Assembly (NCBI RefSeq): GCF_014842975.1
Contig: NZ_JACYXK010000016.1
Span: forward strand, 43,735-107,734
Length of the DNA stretch: 64,000 nucleotides
Reading direction: 5' to 3'
Source: Rhodanobacter sp. DHB23
GTDB taxonomy: Bacteria; Pseudomonadota; Gammaproteobacteria; Xanthomonadales; Rhodanobacteraceae
The notes under the pieces: generated by a model
The model's input: only the letters and a program-made list of their open reading frames with translations
Databases searched by the model: none
What the model was told of the DNA's origin: nothing
Part shown: positions 37,160 to 46,309 of the stretch, piece after piece
How positions within the stretch are numbered: position 1 is the stretch's first letter
Layout of the letters: each line of letters opens with the position of its first letter
Position numbers and translations under genes: made by a program

Positions 37160-39610
37160 ATGGTGACCCGCAGACGATTCCTGCAAGGCGCAACGGCATT
37201 GACCTTGCTCGGTGGCCTCGACGCACGCCGCGCGCTGGCCGCGACAGGCACGCAGGCCGGTGCGGGGGCACTGTCCCTGTCCAGCCTGCCGAAGAACAAC
37301 GTATCGAAGCATGTCGACGTCTTCGTCGGCACCGGTGGCCACGGCCATACCTTTCCCGGCCCCACGCTGCCGTGGGGCATGGTGCAGTTGTCGCCCGATA
37401 CCAATACCTACGGCTGGGACGCCTGCTCGGGCTACCACCAGGCCGATGGCTCGATCATGGGCTTCTCGCACACGCACCTGAGCGGCACCGGCTGCGGCGA
37501 CATGCTCGACGTGCTGGTGATGCCCGCGCAGGGCGAGGTGCTGCTCGATCCCGGCGCGCGCGGCCTGCCCGACGAGCTGTACTACTCCAAGTTCGACGGC
37601 GCGGCGCATGGGCCGCACCTCACGGCGGACGTGGTGGCGCATCCGGGCAAGGGCTACCGCTCACGCTACGACAAGGGTTCCGAGCAGGCGGTGCCCGGCT
37701 ATTACCGGGTGCGCCTCACCGACCACGACATCCTCGCCGAGCTCACCACGACCGCGCGTGCCGGCCTGCACCGCTACACCTTCCACAAGCGCGGCCCCGG
37801 CCACCTGCTGGTCGATCTGGCGCATGGCTGCCAGGACAACATGAACACGCCGTGCAAGGTCAGCGATGCCGAATTGCGCCTGGTCGGCAACGACACCCTG
37901 GTCGGCGGTCGCCGCGTGCACGAATGGGCGAATGGCCGCTACATCTACTTCGCGATGAAGCTGTCGCGGCCGTTCTCGCACGCCGGCCTGTATTCGGACG
38001 ACAAGCCGCTCGCCTCAGGCGCGACCGAGGCCAAGGGCACGAACCTCAAGGTTGCACTGCACCTGGACAATGCCGCAAAGGCGCCACTGTTGGTCAAGGT
38101 GGGCATCTCCGCGGTGGACATCGATGGCGCCCTGCGCAACCTCGAAGCGGAAATCCCCGACTGGAATTTCGATCGCGTGCAGCGCGCCGCCGCGCAGCAG
38201 TGGGAGCAGGAACTCTCGCGCATCCGCATCGAAAGCTCGTCCGAGGTCGTGCTCAAGACCTACTACAGCGCGCTCTATCACACGATGCTCGGCCCCACGC
38301 TGTTCAGCGACGTCGATGGCCGCTACCGCGGCATGGACCTCCAGGTGCACCAGCTGTCGCAGGGGCAGCATTCCTACAGCGCGTACTCGCTGTGGGACAT
38401 CTACCGCGCGCTGCATCCGCTGTACACGCTGTTCCAGCCGGAGCGCGTGCCCGATTTCGCCAACGACCTGATCCGCCAGGCGAACCAAAGCCCGGAAGGC
38501 CCGCCGATCTGGCCGCTGCAGGGCGTGGAGACCGGCACCATGATCGGCTACCACTCCATCGTGCTGCTTGCCGAGGCACAGGCCAAGGGCTTCACCGGCA
38601 TCGCCTTCGACAAGGCGTGGCCGGTCTTCCGCAAGCGCGCCTTCGACGACGATTGGCGCGGCCTGCCGTACTACCGCAAGATGGGTTACATCCCCAGCGA
38701 CAAGGAGGGCGAGGCGGTCAGCAAGACGCTGGAATACGCCTACGACGACTGGGCGATGGCGCGCCTCGCCGATGGCGTGGGGCAGCACGCGGATGCCGAG
38801 ACGCTGCGCAAGCGCTCGCGCAACTACCGCAACGTGTTCGACACCAAGCTCACCTTCATGCGCCCGCGCGACAGCGCCGGCAAGTGGATCGAGCCGTTCG
38901 ATCCGCGCGAGATGGGGCACTTCGAGAAGTGGCGCGACTACACCGAGTCGAACCCGTGGGAAGCCACCTTCCTCAACCAGCACGACCTGTACGGCTACAT
39001 GCCGATGTTCGGCAGCGTGGACGCGTTCGAACGCAAGCTGGACGAACTGTTCACCACCAGCTCCGAACTGCCCGCCGATGCGCCGCCGGACATCGCTGGC
39101 ATGGTCGGCCAGTACGCGCACGGCAACGAACCCAGCCACCACGTGGCCTATCTCTACGCCTACACCGGCAACCACTGGAAGACGCAGTCGCGCGTGCGCT
39201 CGCTGCTGGAAACCATGTACCCGCCGCTGCCCGACGGTACCGCCGGCAACGACGACTGCGGGCAGATCAGCGCGTGGTACGTGCTGAGCGCGCTGGGCCT
39301 GTACGCGGTCGATCCGGTGAGCACGGAGTGGGTGTTCGGCAGCCCGCTGGTGGACCGCGGCGAGGTGATGGTGGGTGAAGGCAAAAAGCTCGTCGTCGAG
39401 ACGAAGGGCAACGGCCCGGGCAAGCCCTACATCCAGTCGGTGACCTGGAACGGCCAGCCGTGGACGAAGAGCTGGATCGACCACAAGGACCTCACTGCCG
39501 GTGGCACGCTGGTGTTCGAGATGGGCGACAAGCCGAACAAGCAGTTCGGCGCCGCGGCGGAAGACCGCCCACCGTCGTTCGGCCAGCTGGCCGGCAAGGG
39601 CGAGGGCTGA
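37160..39610 (+). CDS. nixK: GH92 alpha-mannosidase (NixK-like)
   Basis: An 816-residue GH92 enzyme with a Tat-type leader MVTRRRFLQGATALTLLGGL. The N-terminal beta-sandwich contains FVGTGGHGHTFPGPTLPWGM and GFSHTHLSGTGCGDML. The (alpha/alpha)6 domain contains GNDDCGQISAWYVLSALGLY and PLVDRGEV. The family is Ca2+-dependent and inverting, acting on alpha-1,2- or alpha-1,3-linked mannose. NixK of X. campestris removes the alpha-1,3-mannose first in N-glycan trimming. GAAGGAG precedes the ATG, 37 bases after GH125. A second, diverged GH92 lies at 55257. Confidence 0.92.
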   Translation: MVTRRRFLQGATALTLLGGLDARRALAATGTQAGAGALSLSSLPKNNVSKHVDVFVGTGGHGHTFPGPTLPWGMVQLSPDTNTYGWDACSGYHQADGSIMGFSHTHLSGTGCGDMLDVLVMPAQGEVLLDPGARGLPDELYYSKFDGAAHGPHLTADVVAHPGKGYRSRYDKGSEQAVPGYYRVRLTDHDILAELTTTARAGLHRYTFHKRGPGHLLVDLAHGCQDNMNTPCKVSDAELRLVGNDTLVGGRRVHEWANGRYIYFAMKLSRPFSHAGLYSDDKPLASGATEAKGTNLKVALHLDNAAKAPLLVKVGISAVDIDGALRNLEAEIPDWNFDRVQRAAAQQWEQELSRIRIESSSEVVLKTYYSALYHTMLGPTLFSDVDGRYRGMDLQVHQLSQGQHSYSAYSLWDIYRALHPLYTLFQPERVPDFANDLIRQANQSPEGPPIWPLQGVETGTMIGYHSIVLLAEAQAKGFTGIAFDKAWPVFRKRAFDDDWRGLPYYRKMGYIPSDKEGEAVSKTLEYAYDDWAMARLADGVGQHADAETLRKRSRNYRNVFDTKLTFMRPRDSAGKWIEPFDPREMGHFEKWRDYTESNPWEATFLNQHDLYGYMPMFGSVDAFERKLDELFTTSSELPADAPPDIAGMVGQYAHGNEPSHHVAYLYAYTGNHWKTQSRVRSLLETMYPPLPDGTAGNDDCGQISAWYVLSALGLYAVDPVSTEWVFGSPLVDRGEVMVGEGKKLVVETKGNGPGKPYIQSVTWNGQPWTKSWIDHKDLTAGGTLVFEMGDKPNKQFGAAAEDRPPSFGQLAGKGEG

Positions 39611-39613
39611 GCG

Positions 39614-41083
39614 ATGCGACGAGCTTTCACCGCTCACCCTGAGCGTAGCGAAGCGCAGTCGAAGCGCAGCCTCGCCGGGTGGCTTCGACTCCGTACCTGC
39701 GGCGCTTCGCTCAGACCGAACGGATTGGGGCAGCGACTTGCCCTGCTGCTCGCTTGTGTATGCGCCAGTCCCGCCACGTACGCTGCGACGCCACCCGTCG
39801 CAGCGGCGCCTTCGGAAGCCGCGCCCACCGAGTCACAGCGCATGCAGTGGTTCGCGGATGCGAAGTTCGGCATCTTCATCCACTACGGCATCTACGCGGT
39901 GGATGGCATCGACGAGTCGTGGTCGTTCTTCGACGGCTACGTCAGCCACGACCACTACATGCAGCAGCTCAAGGGTTTCACCGCGGCGAACTACCATCCG
40001 CAGGCCTGGGCCGACCTGATCCGCGAGAGCGGCGCGCGCTACGCGGTGCTCACCGCCAAGCACCACGACGGCGTGGCGCTGTGGGACACCGCGCAGGGCA
40101 TCAACGTGGTGAAGGACACGCCGGCGAAGCGCGACCTGGTCGGGCCGTTCGTGCAGGCGCTGCGCAAGGACGGCGTCAAGGTCGGCCTGTACTTCTCGCT
40201 GATCGACTGGTCGTATCCCGATTACCCGGGTTTCACCAAGGCCGAGTCGCGCTACGACGCCAAGGCCGACCCTGCTCGCTGGGATCGCTTCGTGAAGTAC
40301 TACCAGGGCCAGCTGAGGGACCTGTCACAGCGCTACAACCCCGACCTGTACTGGTTCGACGGCGACTGGGAACACAGCGCCGAGGAGTGGCACGCGAAGC
40401 AGGACCGCGAAATGCTGCTGGCGCGCAACCCGATGGCCATCATCAACTCCCGCCTCGCCGGCTATGGCGACTACGCCACGCCGGAGCAGGGCGTGCCGAT
40501 CACGCCGCCGCCGCAGAAGTACTGGGAGTTGTGCATGACCATGAACAACTCCTGGGGCTGGCAGCCGAACGACGACCATTTCAAGAGCGCGAACCAGCTG
40601 ATCCGCATCCTCGCCGACACCATCGGCATGGGCGGCAACCTGCTGCTGGACATCGGCCCGCGCGCCGACGGCACGATCCCCGAACAGGAAGTCGACACGC
40701 TGAAGCAGATCGGCCGCTGGACGCACAAGAATGCCGAGGCGATCTACGGCACGCAGGCCGGCATCCCGAAGGACTACTACGCCGGCTCCAGCACGTTGTC
40801 GAAGGATGGCAGCACGCTGTACCTGTTCGTGGATGGACGTCCAAACGGACCGGTGCTGGTGAAGGGCCTGGTGAACCGCGTGCTGCACGCGCGCGTGGTC
40901 GGCAACGGCACCACGCTGGATACGCAGGTGGTGGGCAAGGCCTATTGGAGCAAGGTGCCCGGCCTGCTCTACGTCACCGTGCCGCCCGCCACGCTGGATT
41001 CCGAGGTCACCGTGCTGGCGCTCACGCTGGATGGTCCGGTGCAACTGTTCCATGACGAAGTGAAGCCGATCACCAGCAACTGA
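39614..41083 (+). CDS. GH29 alpha-L-fucosidase
   Basis: A 489-residue GH29 enzyme. Its barrel has MQWFADAKFGIFIHYGIYAV, AVLTAKHHDGVALWDT and the probable nucleophile Asp in PDLYWFDGDWEHSAEE (near residue 248), then GMGGNLLLDIGPRADGTIPE and a C-terminal beta domain. The first 37 codons from the ATG at 39614 are encoded largely by a REP-like repeat (AHPERSEAQSKRSLAGWLRL); the hydrophobic signal LALLLACVCASPATYA comes after it. A TTG at 39725 would give a normal-length signal peptide and may be the real start. In plant N-glycans it would remove core fucose. It starts three bases after the GH92 stop. Confidence 0.88.
   Translation: MRRAFTAHPERSEAQSKRSLAGWLRLRTCGASLRPNGLGQRLALLLACVCASPATYAATPPVAAAPSEAAPTESQRMQWFADAKFGIFIHYGIYAVDGIDESWSFFDGYVSHDHYMQQLKGFTAANYHPQAWADLIRESGARYAVLTAKHHDGVALWDTAQGINVVKDTPAKRDLVGPFVQALRKDGVKVGLYFSLIDWSYPDYPGFTKAESRYDAKADPARWDRFVKYYQGQLRDLSQRYNPDLYWFDGDWEHSAEEWHAKQDREMLLARNPMAIINSRLAGYGDYATPEQGVPITPPPQKYWELCMTMNNSWGWQPNDDHFKSANQLIRILADTIGMGGNLLLDIGPRADGTIPEQEVDTLKQIGRWTHKNAEAIYGTQAGIPKDYYAGSSTLSKDGSTLYLFVDGRPNGPVLVKGLVNRVLHARVVGNGTTLDTQVVGKAYWSKVPGLLYVTVPPATLDSEVTVLALTLDGPVQLFHDEVKPITSN
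39637..39722. repeat. REP-like palindromic element inside the GH29 5' region
   Basis: The arms CCTGAGCGTAGCGAAGCGCA-GTCGAAG and CTTCGACTCCGT ... GCGCTTCGCTCAGACCGA form an imperfect inverted repeat. This composition is typical of intergenic repeats, yet it lies in frame between the annotated ATG and the signal peptide. Confidence 0.7.
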
Positions 41084-41094
41084 TCCGCCTGTCT

Positions 41095-41220
41095 CCCCTC
41101 TCCCGCTTGTGGGATGAGGCCGGGGGAGAGGGTTCGGACTTGCCAGGACCTTCAGCCTTCCGCTCTGCCCGAACCCTCTCCCGCCCTTCGGGCACCCTTT
41201 CCCGGAGGGAGAGGGGAAAG
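41095..41220. repeat. Dispersed CTCCCCTCTCCCGCTTGTGG-type repeat
   Basis: It starts CTCCCCTCTCCCGCTTGTGG and ends GGAGGGAGAGGGGAAAGG, with inner inverted copies of GGAGAGGGTTCGG and CCGAACCCTCTCC. It separates the GH29 stop (41083) from the TonB-receptor gene and may end or attenuate GH transcripts. The rest of the 430-base gap holds operator site B and the receptor leader only. Confidence 0.6.
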
Positions 41221-41278
41221 GAAAGCTTCACCATATTGCAATGCGGCTTGCATCGTTCATGGGTGAATGATAGCTTCA

Positions 41279-41297
41279 TATATGGATCGATCTAAAT
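41279..41297. promoter_or_regulatory. Palindromic operator-like site B before the TonB receptor
   Basis: TATATGGATCGATCTAAAT is 217 bases before the receptor ATG. It is identical to site A over TGGATCGATCTAAAT, and both have ATGGATCGATCTAAAT. This links the receptor to the GH operon by shared control. Confidence 0.65.
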
Positions 41298-41513
41298 GAC
41301 GACAAGGATTTCCGGCCTGCATGTGGGCGCACAAATTTGCGCGTCGATTTGCAGGGCTCCACGAACAAGATCGTGACCTGGCCCCGCTGGGATTTGACTC
41401 GATCCAAGCGGGTCAGGGGCGGCAAGAGAAACCAAGCAGGGCCGGGCGGATCAGGGGTGTTTCCGTCAGGCCTTGCGACAACGGCAAACAACATATTTGA
41501 GGGAGGGGTTCCC

Positions 41514-44500
41514 ATGCGTCATGCCATCGCATTGCGTCGTACCACGCTAGTGAGTGCGCTTTCCATCGCCCTGCTGTCGCCGCTCGCCGTGCAGGCGCAG
41601 ACGGCTTCGGCCGGCGGCGCCCAGTCCACGTCGTCGAATTCGTCCAGCGCTCAGCAGCCCGACCAGGGCAAGGCGAAGAACCTGCAGACGGTCACCGTCA
41701 CCGGTTCGATGATCCCGCGCGTGGAAGTCGAGGGCGACGCGCCCGTGGTCATCATCACCGGCACTCAGATCAAGCAGCAGGGCTTCACCACGCTGTGGGA
41801 ATTCCTGGATTCGCTGCCGCAGATGGGCCAGCCGCCGCAGGATCCGGCCAGTTGGGGCGCCACCGCGGTGAATGCGCGCCCGGTGAACCTGCGCAACCTG
41901 GGTGCGGGCTTCAGCCTGCTGATGATCAACGGCATTCGCGTGGTGGATTACCCGCAGCCGCTGGGCGCGCAGAGCAGCTTCCAGAACTACGCAAACCTGC
42001 CCAGCGGCATGATCGACCATGTCGAGATCCTGGCCTCCGGCGCCTCGTCGATCTACGGTTCGGATGCGGTGGCGGGCGTGGTCAACGTGATCCTGAAGAA
42101 GAACTACCAGGGTGACGACCTGCAGGTCACCGGCGGCGGTGCCACTCGTGGCGGCCGCCGCTATGGCGACATCAATTTCTTCGGCGGCAAGTCCGGGGAG
42201 AACTGGCACATCCTCTACAACGTGGAGAAGTCCAATCGTACGGCCTTGTGGGGCAGCGATCGTCCGTACCAGGATTCGGTGTCCGATGCAGGCTATGGTG
42301 CCTGGAACGCGGCCGACCGCATGTTCGGCTACCAGTACGATACGGCCGGCGCCATCGCCCTCTCCGCGACGAACGGCAATGGCCAGTACATCACGCCGCC
42401 GGCGGGCACCTGCAACAAGTTCAGCAACTCGCAGTTGAGCCAGTCGCACAGCGTCAGCACCAACGGCACCCAGATCACCGGCACGACCGACAACGGCTCC
42501 TTCTGCTCGCAGCCCAACCTGTTCCAGAACTGGGTGCTGACGCCGGGCAGCCGTACCAACAACGGTTACCTGGCCGGCGAGTACGATTTCAGCAATGGCC
42601 TGCAACTCTACGGCTCGGCGGCCCTGTACGACTCGGTGGGTATCTCCCAGACCCAGTTACCCTTCTTCGGCTACAACAGCCCGTTCTATGACTCGAGCAC
42701 GGGGCAAACCATCAACACGCTCGACCGCCAGTTGACCGCGCAGGAAATCGGCACGTCCGCCAATACCCACGACCGCGAGCAGAACTGGAACATCACCGCC
42801 GGCCTGCGCGGCACCATGTTCGACGGCAACTTCAACTGGGACTTCAGCCTCAACAGCCAGAAGTACATCGTGCGCGAGGACTTCACGGGCATGGACCAGG
42901 CGGCCATGAACAACTTCTTCCTCGGGCCGCAGATGGGTACCACCGCCGGTGGGCTGCCCATCTATGCCATCAACTGGCAGCGTTTCTGGAACCCCATCAC
43001 GCCGCAGCAGTACAGCCAGTTCGGGGTCAGCGGCGAGAACACGGCGGAGTCGTCGCTGAACCAGGCGAAGTTCCTCGTCAACGGCGACCTGTTCAAGTTC
43101 CCGTGGGTGGACGAGTCGGTGGGCTGGGCAGCCGTGCTGGAAGCTGCGGACAACGATTTCCTGCTGTCGCCGGATCCGCGCGAGGCCAACGGCGCGACCT
43201 TCGTGGATCCCTTCTACAACGACAACTTTGGCGGCGGCAGCCGCCAGCGCCTCTCGCTGGGCACCGAGTTCCGCGTGCCGATCCTGAACTCGCTGACCTG
43301 GACCATCTCCGGCCGCCTCGACAAGTACCACGACGCCAGCAGCGCCGACATTGCCCGCACCTGGGGCACCGGCCTCGAATGGCGGCCGCTCGACAGCCTG
43401 CTGATCCGCGGCAGCTACGGCACCAATTTCAAGGCGCCGGACATGGAGGCGATCTACCAGGGCGGCTCCGTCGAGCCGCAAGGCATTTACGAGGATTATT
43501 ACCAGTGCATCAACGCCATCAAGGCGGGCAACACCTCGAGCACCTGGTGCAACGGCAATATTCAACGTCCCCAGTCGCAGTGGTACTACGCGAAAACGGT
43601 CGGCGGCCCGAACCTGGTGCCGGAGACCGGCCACTCCTGGACCTATGGTTTCGTGTGGCAGGTTCCGGGCGTGCAGGGTCTGTCGGTGTCTGCCGACTAC
43701 TGGCACATGGGTGTGAGCAACGCCATCGAGTACATCAGCCAGAATACCGTGCTCCAGGACTCGGCTGGCTGCCTTACCGGCTATCAGCCGGACGGCTCAA
43801 CGGGTCTGTCGCCGTACACCGCGCACGTACCGGGATCGCCGTATTGCCAGATGGTGATAGCGGATGTGCAGCGCAATGCGGCAGGCCAACTCACCATAGT
43901 GCAATCCGGCCCGATCAACGAGGCCTCGCTGTACGTGAGCGGTGTCGATGCCTCGTTGCAGTACAGGCTGGATACCGAGGATTACGGCAATTTCACCACC
44001 AGCGTCAACTACACTGACAACCTCTCGTACAAGCAGCGCGTGCTGGCTTCCGACCCATTGCTGAACACTCGTTACAACAATGTGGCGAGCAGGGCCACCT
44101 GGATCGGCACCTGGCAGAAGGGCGACTGGAACGCGTCGATCTCCGGCGTGCGCGATGGCCGCATGCGCGCGCCAGGCTACGGCAACTGCAACACGCTGGC
44201 CAATGGCATCCAGCCGAGCCCGGTGACTTACGTCAGCAGCGACGGGACGACGGTCAATACCGGCGTCTGCCAGATCGGCGGGGTAAACGTCAACGACACC
44301 ATCTACTACGGCCACGTGCCGGCGTGGATCACCTGGAGCGGTTCGCTTGGCTGGCAGATCAACCCGGAGACCAAGCTGACCTTCACCGTGTCGAACATCT
44401 TCAACAGGGTTTCTACGATCCCGTACTACGCCGGCGGCTTCGAGTTCGTCACGACCGGACAGACCGGCAGCGAGTACGACGGTCGTGAGTTGTTCCTGAC

Positions 44501-44522
44501 CTTTGACTACAAGCTCAACTGA
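41514..44522 (+). CDS. TonB-dependent receptor of the glycan locus (first)
   Basis: A 1002-residue outer-membrane receptor. The signal peptide is MRHAIALRRTTLVSALSIAL-LSPLAVQAQ. Then come a serine/glutamine-rich spacer, a TonB-box-like TVTVTGSMIPR, a plug (FTTLWEFLDSLPQMGQPPQD, YGSDAVAGVVNVILKKNY) and a 22-strand-type barrel ending LFLTFDYKLN. The plug without a carboxypeptidase-like domain distinguishes it from the receptors at 15645 and 49393. It is transcribed in the direction of the GH operon and probably imports the N-glycan or oligosaccharide. GAGGGAGG precedes the ATG. Confidence 0.9.
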   Translation: MRHAIALRRTTLVSALSIALLSPLAVQAQTASAGGAQSTSSNSSSAQQPDQGKAKNLQTVTVTGSMIPRVEVEGDAPVVIITGTQIKQQGFTTLWEFLDSLPQMGQPPQDPASWGATAVNARPVNLRNLGAGFSLLMINGIRVVDYPQPLGAQSSFQNYANLPSGMIDHVEILASGASSIYGSDAVAGVVNVILKKNYQGDDLQVTGGGATRGGRRYGDINFFGGKSGENWHILYNVEKSNRTALWGSDRPYQDSVSDAGYGAWNAADRMFGYQYDTAGAIALSATNGNGQYITPPAGTCNKFSNSQLSQSHSVSTNGTQITGTTDNGSFCSQPNLFQNWVLTPGSRTNNGYLAGEYDFSNGLQLYGSAALYDSVGISQTQLPFFGYNSPFYDSSTGQTINTLDRQLTAQEIGTSANTHDREQNWNITAGLRGTMFDGNFNWDFSLNSQKYIVREDFTGMDQAAMNNFFLGPQMGTTAGGLPIYAINWQRFWNPITPQQYSQFGVSGENTAESSLNQAKFLVNGDLFKFPWVDESVGWAAVLEAADNDFLLSPDPREANGATFVDPFYNDNFGGGSRQRLSLGTEFRVPILNSLTWTISGRLDKYHDASSADIARTWGTGLEWRPLDSLLIRGSYGTNFKAPDMEAIYQGGSVEPQGIYEDYYQCINAIKAGNTSSTWCNGNIQRPQSQWYYAKTVGGPNLVPETGHSWTYGFVWQVPGVQGLSVSADYWHMGVSNAIEYISQNTVLQDSAGCLTGYQPDGSTGLSPYTAHVPGSPYCQMVIADVQRNAAGQLTIVQSGPINEASLYVSGVDASLQYRLDTEDYGNFTTSVNYTDNLSYKQRVLASDPLLNTRYNNVASRATWIGTWQKGDWNASISGVRDGRMRAPGYGNCNTLANGIQPSPVTYVSSDGTTVNTGVCQIGGVNVNDTIYYGHVPAWITWSGSLGWQINPETKLTFTVSNIFNRVSTIPYYAGGFEFVTTGQTGSEYDGRELFLTFDYKLN

Positions 44523-44548
44523 TCCCTCTCAGGTTGGGCTTTCCCCCG

Positions 44549-44577
44549 CGCCCCGGTTTCGACCGGGGCGTTTTTTT
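44549..44577 (+). terminator. Rho-independent terminator after the TonB receptor
   Basis: CGCCCCGGT-TTC-GACCGGGGCG is a GC-rich stem followed by seven T residues, 26 bases after the receptor stop. It closes the plus-strand GH/receptor unit; the next gene converges from the minus strand. Confidence 0.92.
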
Positions 44578-44658
44578 ACTTGCATTGGTGCACCGAAGCT
44601 GTCTTCCTTGCCGGCCGTACCATCCCCGCAGGCTGTCCGCAGGCCCGTCCGGCGCCGG

Positions 44659-46215
44659 TCACGCAAGCCCCAGCGCCTCGCGCAAGGGATTGAGCAGCTC
44701 GCCATAGCGTGGCGCGCGCGCCGTATCGGTGCGCAGCGGCTGCCGTACCTGCATGGCGCTGGGGGTGCCGACGGCGCGCTGCGTTTCGTTGAAGCGCAGG
44801 CAGGCTTCCTCGAACGGCAGGCCGCAGAATGCGAGCAGCTCGCGGATGCTGCCGGCGGGATCGCGCAGCAGGTCTTCGTACACGTGCTGGTGGACGTGCC
44901 GCGGCGCTTCCTTCGCCCAGTGGCTGGCGGCGGCATCGAAACTGCGCCAGTACGCGGCCAGGTCGGCGAAACTACGCGTGTAGTCGTTGCCGGGAAAGAA
45001 TTGCCGATAGCACGAGAAGCAGGTTTCCAGCGCGTCGCGGCGACTGACGACGATGCGCGCCGCCGGCAGCATCGCGCGGATCATGCGGACATGCATCCAG
45101 TTGTTGGGAAGCTTGTCGGTGAACACCGGGCGCTGCCGGCGCCAGCGTGCGGTGCGCTCCAGGTAGCGCCGCCCCAGCCGCCGCCAGTCATCGGCGCTCA
45201 TGTCCGGCAACCACTTCGGGTAGGGCTTCCGGTGCCTGGCCGATTCCTCGGCGATCAGCAGGGGCAGGTCGGCGAGTTCCGCGGCGCCCTCGACCCTGGA
45301 ATGCGAGGCGAGGATCTGCTCGATCAGCGTCGATCCCGAGCGGGGCATGCCCACGATGAAGATCACTTCCGACCCCAGCTCCTGCCCGGCATCGGCGTGG
45401 CAGGGCGTGGCCTGGATCGCGGCCATCGTCGAGGCAAAGCCTGCCGCATTCCATGTCCTGTGCCTGCGGGCCAGCTCGTTGGCCGCAGCCAATGCCTGCA
45501 GGGACTCGGCGTAGCGGCCCTGGTCGTCGAATGCCTTGGCCAGCGCGAAGCCCATGCTGACGCGATCGCCGTCGGTGGCGCGCGGGTGCGCATAGGCGCG
45601 CCGGATGGCATCGCTGTCGGTCTGCTCCAGCCGCAGCGTCTTGATCTCCGCCAGGCCCCACCAGGCCATGCCCGTCCATGGCTGCTCGGCAAGCAGCCTG
45701 CGGTACTCGGCGATGGCTTCGTCGCGGCAATTGTCCATGCGCAGCAGGTCGGCGAGCTGGGCGCGTGCCGCCGCATAGGCGGGAGCCAGCTCCACCGCAT
45801 GCCGCAAGGCCTGCTTCGCTTCGTCGAAGTGCGCGCTGCGGGTCAGGAACAGGCCCAGGTTGTACCAGGCCAGCACGAAGCCCGGCTGCAGCCCGCAGGC
45901 CTGGCGCAGGCACGCGATCGCCTGCTCGAGCTCGCCCGCATCCGCGAGGAGGATGGCATAGGCGTTGTGGTAAAGGGCTACGCGCGGGCGCTGCTCCAGC
46001 GCACGCCGCATCGCGTGCAAGGCCGTGCGGTGTTCGCCGCGCAGGCTCAGCAGGCTCGCCTGCAGGCGCAGGACTTCGGGATGATCCGGATGGCTGGCCA
46101 GCACCGGGCCCAACTGGCCGATGGCCTGGTCGGGGCGCTGCATCTCCAGTGCCTGCGCCGCGGCGATCACGCGGTTGGCCGCAGCGGGATCCAGGCCTTG
46201 CAATAGCGTGTTCAA
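44659..46215 (-). CDS. TPR-sulfotransferase protein linked to TonB receptor
   Basis: A protein of about 518 residues. The N-terminal half has several tetratricopeptide repeats (VALYHNAYAILLADAGELEQ, AWYNLGLFLTRSAHFDEAKQ). The C-terminal half is a sulfotransferase domain with the PAPS 5'-phosphosulfate loop IFIVGMPRSGSTLIEQILAS and the later IVVSRRDALETCFSCYRQFF. Such genes recur beside Oar-type TonB receptors in Xanthomonadales, but their substrate is not known to me. The TTG at 46215 has GGAG five bases upstream. The longer ATG at 46260 lies inside a hairpin and has no ribosome site, so I prefer the TTG, with moderate certainty. Confidence 0.8.
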   Translation of the reverse strand: MNTLLQGLDPAAANRVIAAAQALEMQRPDQAIGQLGPVLASHPDHPEVLRLQASLLSLRGEHRTALHAMRRALEQRPRVALYHNAYAILLADAGELEQAIACLRQACGLQPGFVLAWYNLGLFLTRSAHFDEAKQALRHAVELAPAYAAARAQLADLLRMDNCRDEAIAEYRRLLAEQPWTGMAWWGLAEIKTLRLEQTDSDAIRRAYAHPRATDGDRVSMGFALAKAFDDQGRYAESLQALAAANELARRHRTWNAAGFASTMAAIQATPCHADAGQELGSEVIFIVGMPRSGSTLIEQILASHSRVEGAAELADLPLLIAEESARHRKPYPKWLPDMSADDWRRLGRRYLERTARWRRQRPVFTDKLPNNWMHVRMIRAMLPAARIVVSRRDALETCFSCYRQFFPGNDYTRSFADLAAYWRSFDAAASHWAKEAPRHVHQHVYEDLLRDPAGSIRELLAFCGLPFEEACLRFNETQRAVGTPSAMQVRQPLRTDTARAPRYGELLNPLREALGLA

Positions 46216-46250
46216 AATCGTCTCCGGGACGTGCTGCGGGTGAAACGAAG

Positions 46251-46279
46251 ATGCCCCCATGTCTGGGACATGGGGGCAT
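46251..46279. terminator. Hairpin between the second TonB receptor and the TPR-sulfotransferase
   Basis: ATGCCCCCATGTC-TGG-GACATGGGGGCAT has perfect 13-base arms, 31 bases after the minus-strand receptor stop. It could end most receptor transcripts while letting some continue into the sulfotransferase gene. Confidence 0.65.
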
Positions 46280-46309
46280 CGGTGTCAAGCGAGGTACGAC
46301 GTCAGGCCA

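Noticed and set aside
44503..46206. A long plus-strand frame opposite the TPR-sulfotransferase
   Set aside because: The composition is an antisense shadow; the minus strand has TPR and PAPS motifs.
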